64,000 nt of DNA from Eretmocerus hayati. Taxonomy: Eukaryota > Arthropoda > Insecta > Hymenoptera > Aphelinidae. Location of the stretch: NCBI GenBank assembly GCA_029851415.1, contig CM056742.1, positions 100,236,976-100,300,975 of the forward strand, in the 5' to 3' direction. The notes below the pieces were generated by a model. It made no database searches and had not been told where the DNA came from. It worked only from the letters and a program-made list of their open reading frames with translations. The position numbers and the translations under genes are program-made. Below are positions 1 through 12,116 of the stretch, in pieces (within the stretch, counting starts at the first letter, position 1; each line of letters starts with the position of its first letter).

Positions 1-555
1 TGACCCTTCGCCTCGAAGCTCGTTCTAGACGCTCTCAAAGTCCCGCAGGTGTATCCACGCACATTCGTGACACGGCAAATGATGGGTGGATGATGTACAA
101 AGGTAGTCCAGGTACTTTCAATGTGGCACATTTGCGTTTACACCCCGAGAATTCATGATTTTGCACCAATTCGCAGTGATTTGTGTGACCTCTCGCCTCG
201 AAGCTCGTTCTAGACGCTCTTAAAGTCCCGCAGGTGTATCCACGCACTTTTGGGACACGGCAAATGATGGCTGGATGATGTACAAAGGTAGTCCAGGTAC
301 TTTCAATGTGGCACATTTTCGTTTACACCCCGAGAATTCATGATTTTGCACCAATTCGCAGTGATTTGTGTGACCTCTCGCCTCGAAGCTCGTTCTAGAC
401 GCTCTTAAAGTCCCGCAGGTGTATCCACGCACTTTTGGGACACGGCAAATGATAGATGGATGATGTACAGAGGTAGTCCAGGTCCTTTTAATGTGGCACA
501 TTTGCGTTTACACCCCAAGAATTCGTGATTTTGCACCAATTCGCAGTGATTTGTG

Positions 556-740
556 TGACCTCTCGCCTCGAAGCTCGTTCTAGACACTCTCAAAGTCCCG
601 CAGGTGTGTTCACGCACTTTTGGGACACGGCAAATGATAGGTGGATGATGGACAAAGGTAGTCCAGGTACTTTCAATGTGGCACATTTGCGTTTACACCC
701 CGAGAATTCATGATTTTTTGCCAATATGCGGTGATTCGTG
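556..740 (+). repeat. Representative satellite monomer with landmarks (B-type tail)
   Basis: One standard 185-bp unit chosen to show the landmarks. The XbaI site is at 579-584. The conserved CTCAAAGTCCCGCAGG block is near 589-604. A short dyad AATGTG-G-CACATT lies at 675-687, and the EcoRI site is at 704-709. The last ~30 bp is the most variable part and occurs in two main forms. The A form (TTTTGCACCAATTCGCAGTG) is the majority. The B form (TTTTTTGCCAATATGCGGTG), present here, occurs in about 80 of the ~331 monomers by my count. The B form usually travels with GAGAATTCATG upstream and TCTCGTCTCG downstream. A third common variant reads TGACCCTTCG instead of TGACCTCTCG at the monomer start. 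Confidence 0.9.
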
Positions 741-2155
741 TGACCTCTCGTCTCGAAGCTCGTTCTAGACGCTCTCAAAGTCCCGCAGGAGTATCCACGC
801 ACTTTTGGGACACGGCAAATGATAGGTGGATGATGTACAAAGGTAGTCCAGGTACTTTCAATGTGGCTTATTTGCGTTGACACCCCAAAAATTCGTGATT
901 TTGCACCAATTCGCAAAGATTTGTGTGACCTCTCGCCTCGAAGCTCGTTCTAGACACTCTCAAAGTCCCGCAGGTGAGTTCACGCACTCTTGGGACACGG
1001 CAAATGATAGGTGGATGATGGACAAAGGTAGTCCAGGTACTTTCAATGTGGCACATTTGCGTTTACACCCCGAGAATTCATGATTTGTTGCCAATATGCG
1101 GTGATTCGTGTGACCTCTCGTCTCGAAGCTCGTTCTAGACGCTCTCAAAGTCCCGCAGGTGTATCCACGCACTTCTGAGACACGGCAAATGATAGGTGGA
1201 TGATGGACAAAGGTAGTCCAGGTACTTTCAATGTGGCACATTCGCGTTTACACCCCGAGAATTCATGATTTTTTGCCAATATGCGGTGATTCATGTGACC
1301 TCTCGTCTCGAAGCTCGTTCTGGACGCTCTCAAAGTCCCGCAGGTGTATCCACGCACTTTTGGGACACGGCAAATGATAGGTGGATGATGTACAAAGGTA
1401 GTCCAGGTACTTTCAATGTGGCACATTTGCGTTTACACCCCAAGAATTCGTGATTTTGCACCAATTCGCAGTGATTTGTGTGACCTCTCGCCTCGAAGCT
1501 CGTTCTAGACACTCTCAAAGTCCCGCAGGTGTATCCACGCACTTTTGGGACACGGAAAATGATAGGTGGATGATGGACAAAGGTAGTCCAGGTACTTTCG
1601 ATGTGGCACATTTGCGTTTACACCCCAAGAATTCGTGAATTTGCACCAATTCGCAGTGATTTGTGTGACCTCTCGCCTCGAAGCTCGTTCTAGACGCTCT
1701 CAAAGTCCCGCAGGTGTATCCACGCGCTCTTGGGACACGGCAAATGATAGGCGGATGATGGACAAAGGTAGTCCAGGTACTTTCAATGTGGCACATTTGC
1801 GTTTACACCCCAAGAATTCGTGATTTCGCACCAATTCGCAGTGATTCGTGTGACCCTTCGTCTCGAAGCTCGTTCTGGACGCTCTCAAAGTCCCGCAGGT
1901 GTATCCAGGCACATTTGGGACACGGCAAATGATGGGTGGATGATGTACAAAGGTAGTCCAGGTACTTTCAATGTGGCACATTTTCGTTTACACCCCGAGA
2001 ATTCATGATTATGCACCGATTCGCAGTGATTTGTGTGACCTCTCGCCTCGAAGCTCGTTCTAGACGCTCTTAAAGTCCCGCAGGTGTATCCACGCACTTT
2101 TGGGACACGGCAAATGATAGGTGGATGATGGAAAAAGGTAGTCCAGGTACTTTTA

Positions 2156-2895
2156 ATGTGGCACATTTGCGTTTACACCCCAAGAATTCGTGATTTTGCA
2201 CCAATTCGCAGTGATTTGTGTGACCTCTCGCCTCGAAGCTCGTTCTAGACACTCTCGAAGTCCCGCAGGTGTGTTCACAGACTTTTGGGACACGGCAAAT
2301 GATAGGTGGATGATGGACAAAGGTAGTCCAGGTACTTTCAATGTGGCACATTTGCGTTTACACCCCAAGATTCCGTGATTTTGCACCAATTCGCAGTGAT
2401 TTGTGTGACCCTTCGCCTCGAAGCTCGTTCTAGACGCTCTCAAAGTCCCGCAGGTGTATCCACGCACTTTCGGGACACGGCAAATGATAGGTGGATGATG
2501 TACAAAGGTAGTCCAGGTACTTCCAATGTGGCACATTTGCGTTTAGACCCCGAGAATTCATGATTTTTTGCCAATATGCGGTGATTCGTGTGACCTCTCG
2601 TCTCGAAGCTCGTTCTAGACGCTCTCAAAGTCCCGCAGGAGTATCCACGCACTTTTGGGACACGGCAAATGATAGGTGGATGATGTACAAACGTAGTCCA
2701 GGTACTTTCAATGTGGCACATTTGCGTTTACACCCCAAGAATTCGTAATTTTGCACCAATTCGCAGTGATTTGTGTGACCCTTCGTCTCGAAGCTCGTTC
2801 TAGACGCTCTCAAAGTCCCGCAGGTGTATCCACGCACATTTGGGACACGGCAAATGATGGGTGGATGATGTACAAAGGTAGTCCAGGTACTTTCA
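2156..2895 (+). repeat. 4-monomer higher-order unit, copy 1 (740 bp)
   Basis: The order of diagnostic variants over four monomers recurs 740 bp downstream. These include GTGTTCACAGAC, then CCCCAAGATTCCG, then TTTAGACCCCGAG, then the GTAATTTTG/GTCATTTTG monomer. Boundaries are approximate, set where the two copies stop matching. The copies differ by a few substitutions, for example CTCTCGAAG against CTCTCAAAG near 2,258. Confidence 0.75.
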
Positions 2896-3635
2896 ATGTG
2901 GCACATTTGCGTTTACACCCCAAGAATTCGTGATTTTGCACCAATTCGCAGTGATTTGTGTGACCTCTCGCCTCGAAGCTCGTTCTAGACACTCTCAAAG
3001 TCCCGCAGGTGTGTTCACAGACTTTTGGGACACGGCAAATGATAGGTGGATGATGGACAAAGGTAGTCCAGGTACTTTCAATGTGGCACATCTGCGTTTA
3101 CACCCCAAGATTCCGTGATTTTGCACCAATTCGCAGTGATTTGTGTGACCCTTCGCCTCGAAGCTCGTTCTAGACGCTCTCAAAGTCCCGCAGGTGTATC
3201 CACGCACTTTCGGGACACGGCAAATGATAGGTGGATGATGTACAAAGGTAGTCCAGGTACTTCCAATGTGGCACATTTGCGTTTAGACCCCGAGAATTCA
3301 TGATTTTTTGCCAATATGCGGTGATTCGTGTGACCTCTCATCTCGAAGCTCGTTCTAGACGCTCTCAAAGTCCCGCAGGAGTATCCACGCACTTTTGGGA
3401 CACGGCAAATGATAGGTGGATGATGTACAAAGGTAGTCCAGGTACTTCCAATGTGGCACATTTGCGTTTACACCCCAAGAATTCGTCATTTTGCACCAAT
3501 TCGCAGTGATTTGTGTGACCCTTCGTCTCGAAGCTCGTTCTAGACGCTCTCAAAGTCCCGCAGGTGTATCCACGCACATTTGGGACACGGCAAATGATGG
3601 GTGAATGATGTACAAAGGTGGTCCAGGTACTTTCA
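2896..3635 (+). repeat. 4-monomer higher-order unit, copy 2 (740 bp)
   Basis: Directly adjacent copy of the preceding 740-bp unit, with the same order of monomer variants. It carries some private substitutions, for example GTCATTTTG near 3,485 where copy 1 has GTAATTTTG. This suggests a local tandem duplication followed by mutation. Confidence 0.75.
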
Positions 3636-4255
3636 ATGTGGCACATTTTCGTTTACACCCCGAGAATTCATGATTTTGCACCAATTCGCAGTGATTTGTG
3701 TGACCTCTCGCCTCGAAGCTCGTTCTAGACGCTCTTAAAGTCCCGCAGGTGTATCCACGCACTTTTGGGACACGGCAAATGATAGGTGGATGATGTACAA
3801 AGGTAGTCCAGGTACTTTTAATGTGGCACATTTGCGTTTACACCCCAAGAATTCGTGATTTTGCACCAATTCGCAGTGATTTGTGTGACCTCTCGCCTCG
3901 AAGCTCGTTCTAGACACTCTCAAAGTCCCGCAGGTGTAATCACAGACTGTTGGGACACGGCAAATGATAGGTGGATGATGGACAAAGGTAGTCCAGGTAC
4001 TTTCAATGTGGCACATTCGCGTTTACACCCCGAGAATTCATGATTTTTTGCCAATATGCGGTGATTCATGTGACCTCTCGTCTCGAAGCTCGTTCTGGAC
4101 GCTCTCAAAGTCCCGCAGGTGTATCCACGCACTTTTGGGACACGGCAAATGATAGGTGGATGATGTACAAAGGTAGTCGAGGTACTTCCAATGTGGCACG
4201 TTTGCGTTTACACCCCGAGAATTCATGATTTTATGCCAATATGCGGTGATTCGTG

Positions 4256-4443
4256 TGACCTCTCGTCTCGAAGCTCGTTCTAGACGCTCTCAAAGTCCCG
4301 CAGGTGTATCCACGCACTTTAGGGGAACGGCCCAATGATAGGTGGATGATGTACAAAAGGGGGGTCCAGGTACTTTCAATGTGGCACATTTGCGTTTACA
4401 CCCCAAGAATTCGTGATTTTGCACCAATTCGCAGTGATTTGTG
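4256..4443 (+). repeat. 188-bp length-variant monomer (first of eight copies)
   Basis: This monomer is 3 bp longer than standard. One extra base lies in the segment reading CTTTAGGGGAACGGCCCAATG, and two more lie in ACAAAAGGGGGGTCC, which contains a run of six G. The same variant recurs at 17,029-17,216; 27,762-27,949; 28,874-29,061; 32,762-32,949; 39,610-39,797; 40,723-40,910; and, with CGCTCTTTAGG, at 45,721-45,908. Because it combines several linked changes, it almost certainly arose once. It therefore tags which array segments are copies of each other. A partial relative of 186 bp, with only the first part of the change, sits near 8,020-8,040 and 48,190-48,210. Confidence 0.92.
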
Positions 4444-7400
4444 TGACCTCTCGCCTCGAAGCTCGTTCTGGACACTCTCAAAGTCCCGCAGGTGTATCCA
4501 CGCACTTTTGGGACACGGCAAATGATAGGTGGATGATGGACAAAGGTAGTCCAGGTACTTTCAATGTGGCACATTTGCGTTTACACCCCAAGAATTCTTG
4601 ATTTTGCACCAATTCGCAGTGATTTGTGTGACCTCTCGCCTCGAAGCTCGTTCTAGACGCTCTCAAAGTCCCGCAGTTGTATCCACGCACTTTTGGGACA
4701 CGGCAAATGATAGGTGGATGATGTACAAAGGTAGTCCAGGTACTTTCAATGTGGCACATTTGCGTTTACACCCCACGAATTTGTGATTTTGCACAAATTC
4801 GCAGTGATTTGTGTGACCTCTCGCCTCGAAGCTCGTTCTGGACACTCTCAAAGTCCCGCAGGTGTATCCACGCACTTTTGGGACACGGCAAATGATAGGT
4901 GAATGATGGACGAAGGTAGTCCAGGTACTTTCAATGTGGCACATTTGCGTTTACACCCCACGAATTTGTGATTTTGCACAAATTCGCAGTGATTTGTGTG
5001 ACCTCTCGCCTCGAAGCTCGTTCTGGACACTCTCAAAGTCCCGCAGGTGTATCCACGCACTTTTGGGACACGGCAAATGATAGGTGAATGATGGACGAAG
5101 GTAGTCCAGGTACTTTCAATGTGGCACATTTGCGTTTACACCCCAAGTTTTCGTGATTTTGCACCAATTCGCAGTGATTTGTGTGACCTCTCGCCTCGAA
5201 GCTCGTTCTAGACACTCTCAAAGTCCCGCAGGTGTGTCCACGCACTTTTGGGACACGGCAAATGATAGGTGGGAGATGAACAAAGGTACTCCAGGTACTT
5301 TCAATGTGGCACATTTGCGTTTACATCCCGAGGATTCATGATTTTTTGCCAATATGTGGTGATTCGTGTGACCTCTCGTCTCGAAGCTCGTTCTAGACGC
5401 TCTCAAAGTCCCGCAGGTGTATCCACCCACTTCCGGGACACGGCAAATGATAGGTGGATGATGTACGTAGGTAGTCCAGGTACTTTCAATGTGGCACATT
5501 TGCGTTTACACCCCAAGAATTCGTGATTTTGCACCAATTCGCAGTGATTTGTGTGACCTCTCGCCTCGAAGCACGTTCTGGACACTCTCAAAGTCCCGCA
5601 GGTGTATCCACGCACTTTTGGGACACGGCAAATGATAGGTGAATGATGGACAAAGGTAGTCCAGGTACTTCCAATGTGGCACATTTGCGTTTACACCCCA
5701 AGAATTCGTGATTTTGCACCAATTCGCAGTGATTTGTGTGACCTCTCGCCTCGAAGCTCGTTCGAGACACTCTCAAAGTCCCGCAGGTGTATCCACGCAC
5801 TATTAGGACACGGCAAATGATAGGTGGATGATGGACAAAGGTAGTCCAGGTACTTTCAATGTGGCACATTTGCGTTTACACCCCGAGAATTCCTGATTTT
5901 GCACCAATTCGCAGTGATTTGTGTGACCTCTCGCCTCGAAGCTCGTTCGAGACACTCTCAAAGTCCCGCAGGTGTATCCACGCACTTTTAGGACACGGCA
6001 AATGATAGGTGGATGATGAACAAAGGTACTCCAGGTACTTTCAATGTGGCACATTTGCGTTTACACCCCAAGAATTCGTCATTTTGCACCAATTCGCAGT
6101 GATTTGTGTGACCCTTCGTCTCGAAGCTCGTTCTAGACGCTCTCAAAGTCCCGCAGGTGTATCCACGCACATTAGGGACACGGCAAATGATGGGTGGATG
6201 ATGTACAAAGGTAGTCCAGGTACTTTCAATGTGGCACATTTTCGTTTACACCCCGAGAATTCATGATTTTGCACCAATTCGCAGTGATTTGTGTGACCTC
6301 TCGCATCGAAGCTCGTTCTAGACGCTCTTAAAGTCCCGCAGGTGTATCCACGCACTTTTGGGACACGGCAAATGATAGGTGGATGATGTACAAAGGTAGT
6401 CCAGGTACTTTTAATGTGGCACATTTGCGTTTACACCCCAAGAATTCGTGATTTTGCACCAATTCGCAGTGATTTGTGTGACCTCTCGCCTCGAAGCTCG
6501 TTCTAGACGCTCTTAAAGTCCCGCAGGTGTATCCACGCACTTTTGGGACACGGCAAATGATAGGTGGATGATGTACAAAGGTAGTCCAGGTACTTCCAAT
6601 GTGGCACATTTGCGTTTAGACCCCGAGAATTCATGATTTTTTGCCAATATGCGGTGATTCGTGTGACCTCTCGTCTCGAAGCTCGTTCTAGACGCTCTCA
6701 AAGTCCCGCAGGAGTATCCACGCACTTTTGGGACACGGCAAATGATAGGTGGATGATGTACAAAGGTAGTCCAGGTACTTTCAATGTGGCACATTTGCGT
6801 TTACACCCCAAGAATTCGTCATTTTGCACCAATTCGCAGTGATTTGTGTGACCCTTCGTCTCGAAGCTCGTTCTAGACGCTCTCAAAGTCCCGCAGGTGT
6901 ATCCACGCACATTTGGGACACGGCAAATAATGGGTGGATGATGTACAAAGGTAGTCCAGGTACTTTCAATGTGGCACATTTGTGTTTACACCCCGCGAAT
7001 TTGTGATTTTGCACCAATTCGCAGTGATTTGTGTGACCTCTCGCCTCGAAGCTCGTTCGAGACACTCTCAAAGTCCCGCAGGTGTATCCACGCACTTTTA
7101 GGACACGGCAAATGATAGGTGGATGATGAACAAAGGTACTCCAGGTACTTTCAATGTGGCACATTTGCGTTTACACCCCGAGAATTCATGATTTTTTGCC
7201 AATATGCGGTGATTCGTGTGACCTCTCGTCTCGAAGCTCGTTCTAGACGCTCTCAAAGTCCTGCAGGTGTATCCACGCACTTTTGGGACACGGCAAAGGA
7301 TAGGTGGATGATGTACAAAGGTAGTCCAGGTACTTTCAATGTGGCACATTTGCGTTTACACCCCACGAATTTGTGATTTTGCACCAATTCGCAGTGATTT

Positions 7401-8414
7401 GTGTGACCTCTCGCCTCGAAGCTCGTTCTGGACACTCTCAAAGTCCCGCAGGTGTATCCACGCACTTTTGGGATACGGCAAATGATAGGTAGATGATGGA
7501 TGAAGGTAGTCCAGGTACTTTCAATGTGGCACATTTGCGTTTACACCCCAAGAATTCGTGATTTTGCACCAACTAGCAGTGATTTGTGTGACCTCTCGCC
7601 TCGAAGCTCGTTGTAGACACTCTCAAAATCCCGCAGGTGTATCCCCGCACTCTTGGGACACGGCAAATGATAGGTGGATGATGGACAAAGGTAGTCCAGG
7701 TACTTTCAATGTGGCACATTTGCGTTTACACCCCAAGATTCCGTGATTTTGCACCAATTCGCAGTGATTTGTGTGACCCTTCGCCTCGAAGCTCGTTCTA
7801 GACGCTCTAAAAGTCCCGCAGGTGTATGCACGCACTTTTGGGACACGGCAAATGATAGCTGGATGATGGACAAAGGTAGTCCGGGTGCTTTCAATGTGGC
7901 ACGTTTGCGTTTACACCCCGAGAATTCATGATTTTATGCCAATATGCGGTGATTCGTGTGACCTCTCGTCTCGAAGCTCGTTCTAGATGCTCTCAAAGTC
8001 CCGCAGGTGTATCCACGCACTTTAGGGGAACGGCCCAATGATAGGTAGATGATGTACAAAGGTAGTCCAGGTACTTTCAATGTGGCACATTTGCGTTTAC
8101 ACCCCAAGAATTCGTGATTTTGCACCAATTCGCAGTGATTTGTGTGACCTCTCGCCTCGAAGCTCGTTCTGGACACTCTCAAAGTCCCGCAGGTGTATCC
8201 ACGCACTTTTGGGACACGGCAAATGATAGGTGGATGATGGACAGAGGTAGTCCAGGTACTTTCAATGTGGCACATTTGCGTTCACACCCCAAGAATTCGT
8301 TATTTTGCACCAATTCGCAGTGATTCGTGTGACCTCTCGCCTCGAAGCTCGTTCTAGACGCTCTCAAAGTCCCGCAGGTGTATCCACGCACTTTTGGGAC
8401 ACGGCAAATGATAG

Positions 8415-10875
8415 GTGGATGATGTACAAAGGTACTCCAGGTACTTTCAATGTGGCACATTTGCGTTTACACCCCACGAATTTGTGATTTTGCACAAATT
8501 CGCAGTGATTTGTGTGACCTCTCGCCTCGAAGCTCGTTCCGGACACTCTCAAAGTCCCGCAGGTGTATCCACGCACTTTTGGGACACGGCAAATGATAGG
8601 TGAATGATGGACAAAAGGTAGTCCAGATACTTTCAATGTGGCACATTTGCGTTTACACCCCAAGTTTTCGTGATTTTGCACCAATTCGCAGTGATTTGTG
8701 TGACCTCTCGCCTCGAAGCTCGTTCTAGACGCTCTCAAAGTCCCGCAGGTGTATCCACGCACTTTTGGGACACGGCCAATGATAGGTGGATGATGTACTA
8801 AGGTAGTCCAGGTACTTCCAATGTGGCACATTTGCGTTTACACCCCAAGAATTCGTGATTTTGCACCAATTCGCAGTGATTTGTGTGACCTCTCGCCTCG
8901 AAGCTCGTTCTAGACACTCTCAAAGTCCCGCAGGTGTATCCACGCACTTTTGGGACACGGCAAATGATAGGTGGATGATGGACAAAGGTAGTCCAGGTAC
9001 TTTCAATGTGGCACATTTGCGTTTAGACCCCGAGAATTCCTGATTTTGCACCAATTCGCAGTGATTTGTGTGACCTCTCGCCTCGAAGCTCGTTCTAGAC
9101 ACTCTCGAAGTCCCGCAGGTGTGTCCACCCACTTTTGGGACACGGCAAATGATAGGTGGATGATGAACAAAGGTACTCCAGGTACTTCCAATGTGGCACA
9201 TTTGCGTTTACACCCCGAGGATTCATGATTTTTTGCCAATATGCGGTGATTCGTGTGACCTCTCGTCTCGAAGCTCGTTCTAGACGCTCTCAAAGTCCCG
9301 CGGGTGTATCCACGCACTTCCGGGACACGGCAAATGATAGGTGGATGATGTACGAAGGTAGTCGAGGTACTTTTAATGTGGCACATTTGCGTTTACACCC
9401 CAAGAATTCGTGATTTTGCACCAATTCGCAGTGATTTGTGTGACCTCTCGCCTCGAAGCTCGTTCTGGACACTCTCAAAGTCCCGCAGGTGTATCCACGC
9501 ACTTTTGGGCCACGGCAAATGATAGGTGAATGATGGACAAAGGTAGTCCAGGTCCTTCCAATATGGCACATTTGCGTTTACACCACAAGAATTCGTCATT
9601 TTGCACCAATTCGCAGTGATTTGTGTGTCCTCTCGCCTCGAAGCTCGTTCGAGACACTCTCAAAGTCCCGCAGGTGTATTCACGCACTTTTAGGACACGG
9701 CAAATGATAGGTGGATAATGGACAAAGGTAGTCCAGGTACTTTCAATGTGGCACATTTGCGTTTACACCCCGAGAATTCATGATTTTTTGCCAATATGCG
9801 GTGATTCGTGTGACCTCTCGTCTCGAAGCTCGTTCTAGACGCTCTCAAAGTCCTGCAGGTGTATCCACGCACTTTTGGGACACGGCAAAGGATAGGTGGA
9901 TGATGTACAAAGGTAGTCCAGGTACTTTCAATGTGGCACATTTGCGTTTACACCCCAAGAATTCGTGATTTTGCACCATTTCGCAGTGATTTGTGTGACC
10001 TCTCGCCTCGCAGCTCGTTCTAGACACTCTCAAAGTCCCGCAGGTGTATCCACGCGCTCTTGGGACACGGCAAATGATAGGCGGATGATGGACAAAGGTA
10101 GTCCAGGTACTTTCAATGTGGCACATTTGCGTTTACACCCCAAGAATTCGTGATTTCGCACCAATTCGCAGTGATTCGTGTGACCCTTCGTCTCGAAGCT
10201 CGTTCTGGACGCTCTCAAAGTCCCGCAGGTGTATCCAGGCACATTTGGGACACGGCAAATGATGGGTGGATGATGTACAAAGGTAGTCCAGGTACTTTCA
10301 ATGTGGCACATTTTCGTTTACACCCCGAGAATTCATGATTTTGCACCAATTCGCAGTGATTTGTGTGACCTCTCGCCTCGAAGCTCGTTCTAGACGCTCT
10401 TAAAGTCCCGCAGGTGTATCCACGCACTTTTGGGACACGGCAAATGATAGGTGGATGATGTACAAAGGTAGTCCAGATACTTTTAATGTGGCACATTTGC
10501 GTTTACACCCCAAGAATTCGTGATTTTGCACCAATTCGCAGTGATTTGTGTGACCTCTCGCCTCGAAGCTCGTTCTAGACACTCTCAAAGTCCCGCAGGT
10601 GTGTTCACAGACTTTTGGGACACGGCAAATGATAGGTGGATGATGGACAAAGGTAGTCCAGGTACTTTCAATGTGGCACATTTGCGTTTACACCCCAAGA
10701 TTCCGTGATTTTGCACCAATTCGCAGTGATTTGTGTGACCCTTCGCCTCGAAGCTCGTTCCGGACACTCTCAAAGTCCCGCAGGTGTATCCACGCACTTT
10801 TGGGACACGGCAAATGATAGGTGAATGATGGACAAAAGGTAGTCCAGATACTTTCAATGTGGCACATTTGCGTTT
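8415..10875 (+). repeat. 20-monomer-offset duplicated block, copy 1
   Basis: About 2.46 kb (13 monomers) is repeated at an offset of 3,702 bp, equal to 20 x 185 plus 2. The 2 extra bases are the additional A in two monomers reading GACAAAAGGTAG (near 8,615 and 10,832). Shared private variants include GGACACGGCCAATG, CCTTCCAATATGGC, the TTCGAGACAC monomer and GTGTGTCCTCTCG. I found only scattered differences, for example CACCACAAG near 9,583 against CACCACGAG near 13,285. A related but older version lies at about 48.5-50.1 kb. Confidence 0.85.
10140..10760 (+). repeat. 5-monomer-offset block, copy 1 (926-bp offset)
   Basis: Variants CCAGGCACATTTGG, GCACATTTTCG, AGTCCAGATACTTTTAATG and GTGTTCACAGAC occur in this order. 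They occur in the same order 926 bp downstream; the odd base comes from one GACAAAAGG monomer between the copies. Ends are approximate. Confidence 0.65.
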
Positions 10876-11065
10876 ACACCCCAAGTTTTCGTGATTTTGC
10901 ACCAATTCGCAGTGATTTGTGTGACCTCTCGCCTCGAAGCTCGTTCTAGACGCTCTCAAAGTCCCGCAGGTGTATCCACGCACTTTTGGGACACGGCAAA
11001 GGATAGGTGGATGATGTACAAAGGTAGTCCAGGTACTTTCAATGTGGCACATTTGCGTTGACACC

Positions 11066-11686
11066 CCAAGAATTCGTGATTTCGCACCAATTCGCAGTGA
11101 TTCGTGTGACCCTTCGTCTCGAAGCTCGTTCTGGACGCTCTCAAAGTCCCGCAGGTGTATCCAGGCACATTTGGGACACGGCAAATGATGGGTGGATGAT
11201 GTACAAAGGTAGTCCAGGTACTTTCAATGTGGCACATTTTCGTTTACACCCCGAGAATTCATGATTTTGCACCAATTCGCAGTGATTTGTGTGACCTCTC
11301 GCCTCGAAGCTCGTTCTAGACGCTCTTAAAGTCCCGCAGGTGTATCCACGCACTTTTGGGACACGGCAAATGATAGGTGGATGATGTCCAAAGGTAGTCC
11401 AGATACTTTTAATGTGGCACATTTGCGTTTACACCCCAAGAATTCGTGATTTTGCACCAATTCGCACTGATTTGTGTGACCTCTCGCCTCGAAGCTCGTT
11501 CTAGACACTCTCAAAGTCCCGCAGGTGTGTTCACAGACTTTTGGGACACGGCAAATGATAGGTTGATGATGGACAAAGGTAGTCCAGGTACTTTCAATGT
11601 GGCACATTTGCGTTTACACCCCAAGATTCCGTGATTTTGCACCAATTCGCAGTGATTTGTGTGACCCTTCGCCTCGAAGCTCGTTC
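11066..11686 (+). repeat. 5-monomer-offset block, copy 2
   Basis: Copy of the block at about 10,140-10,760 with several private substitutions, for example GATGTCCAAAGG near 11,386, TTCGCACTGA near 11,462 and GGTTGATGATGG near 11,562. It is somewhat more diverged than the large central duplications, so it is probably older. Confidence 0.65.
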
Positions 11687-12116
11687 TAGACGCTCTCAAA
11701 GTCCCGCAGGTGTATCCACGCACTTTCGGGACACGGAAAATGATAGGTGGATGATGTACAAAGGTAGTCCAGGTACTTCCAATGTGGCACATTTGCGTTT
11801 AGACCCCGAGAATTCATGATTTTTTGCCAATATGCGGTGATTCGTGTGACCTCTCGTCTCGAAGCTCGTTCTAGACGCTCTCAAAGTCCCGCAGGAGTAT
11901 CCACGCACTTTTGGGACACGGCAAATGATAGGTGGATGATGTACAAACGTAGTCCAGGTACTTTCAATGTGGCACATTTGCGTTTACACCCCAAGAATTC
12001 GTAATTTTGCACCAATTCGCAGTGATTTGTGTGACCCTTCGTCTCGAAGCTCGTTCTAGACGCTCTCAAAGTCCCGCAGGTGTATCCACGCACATTTGGG
12101 ACACGGCAAATGATGG

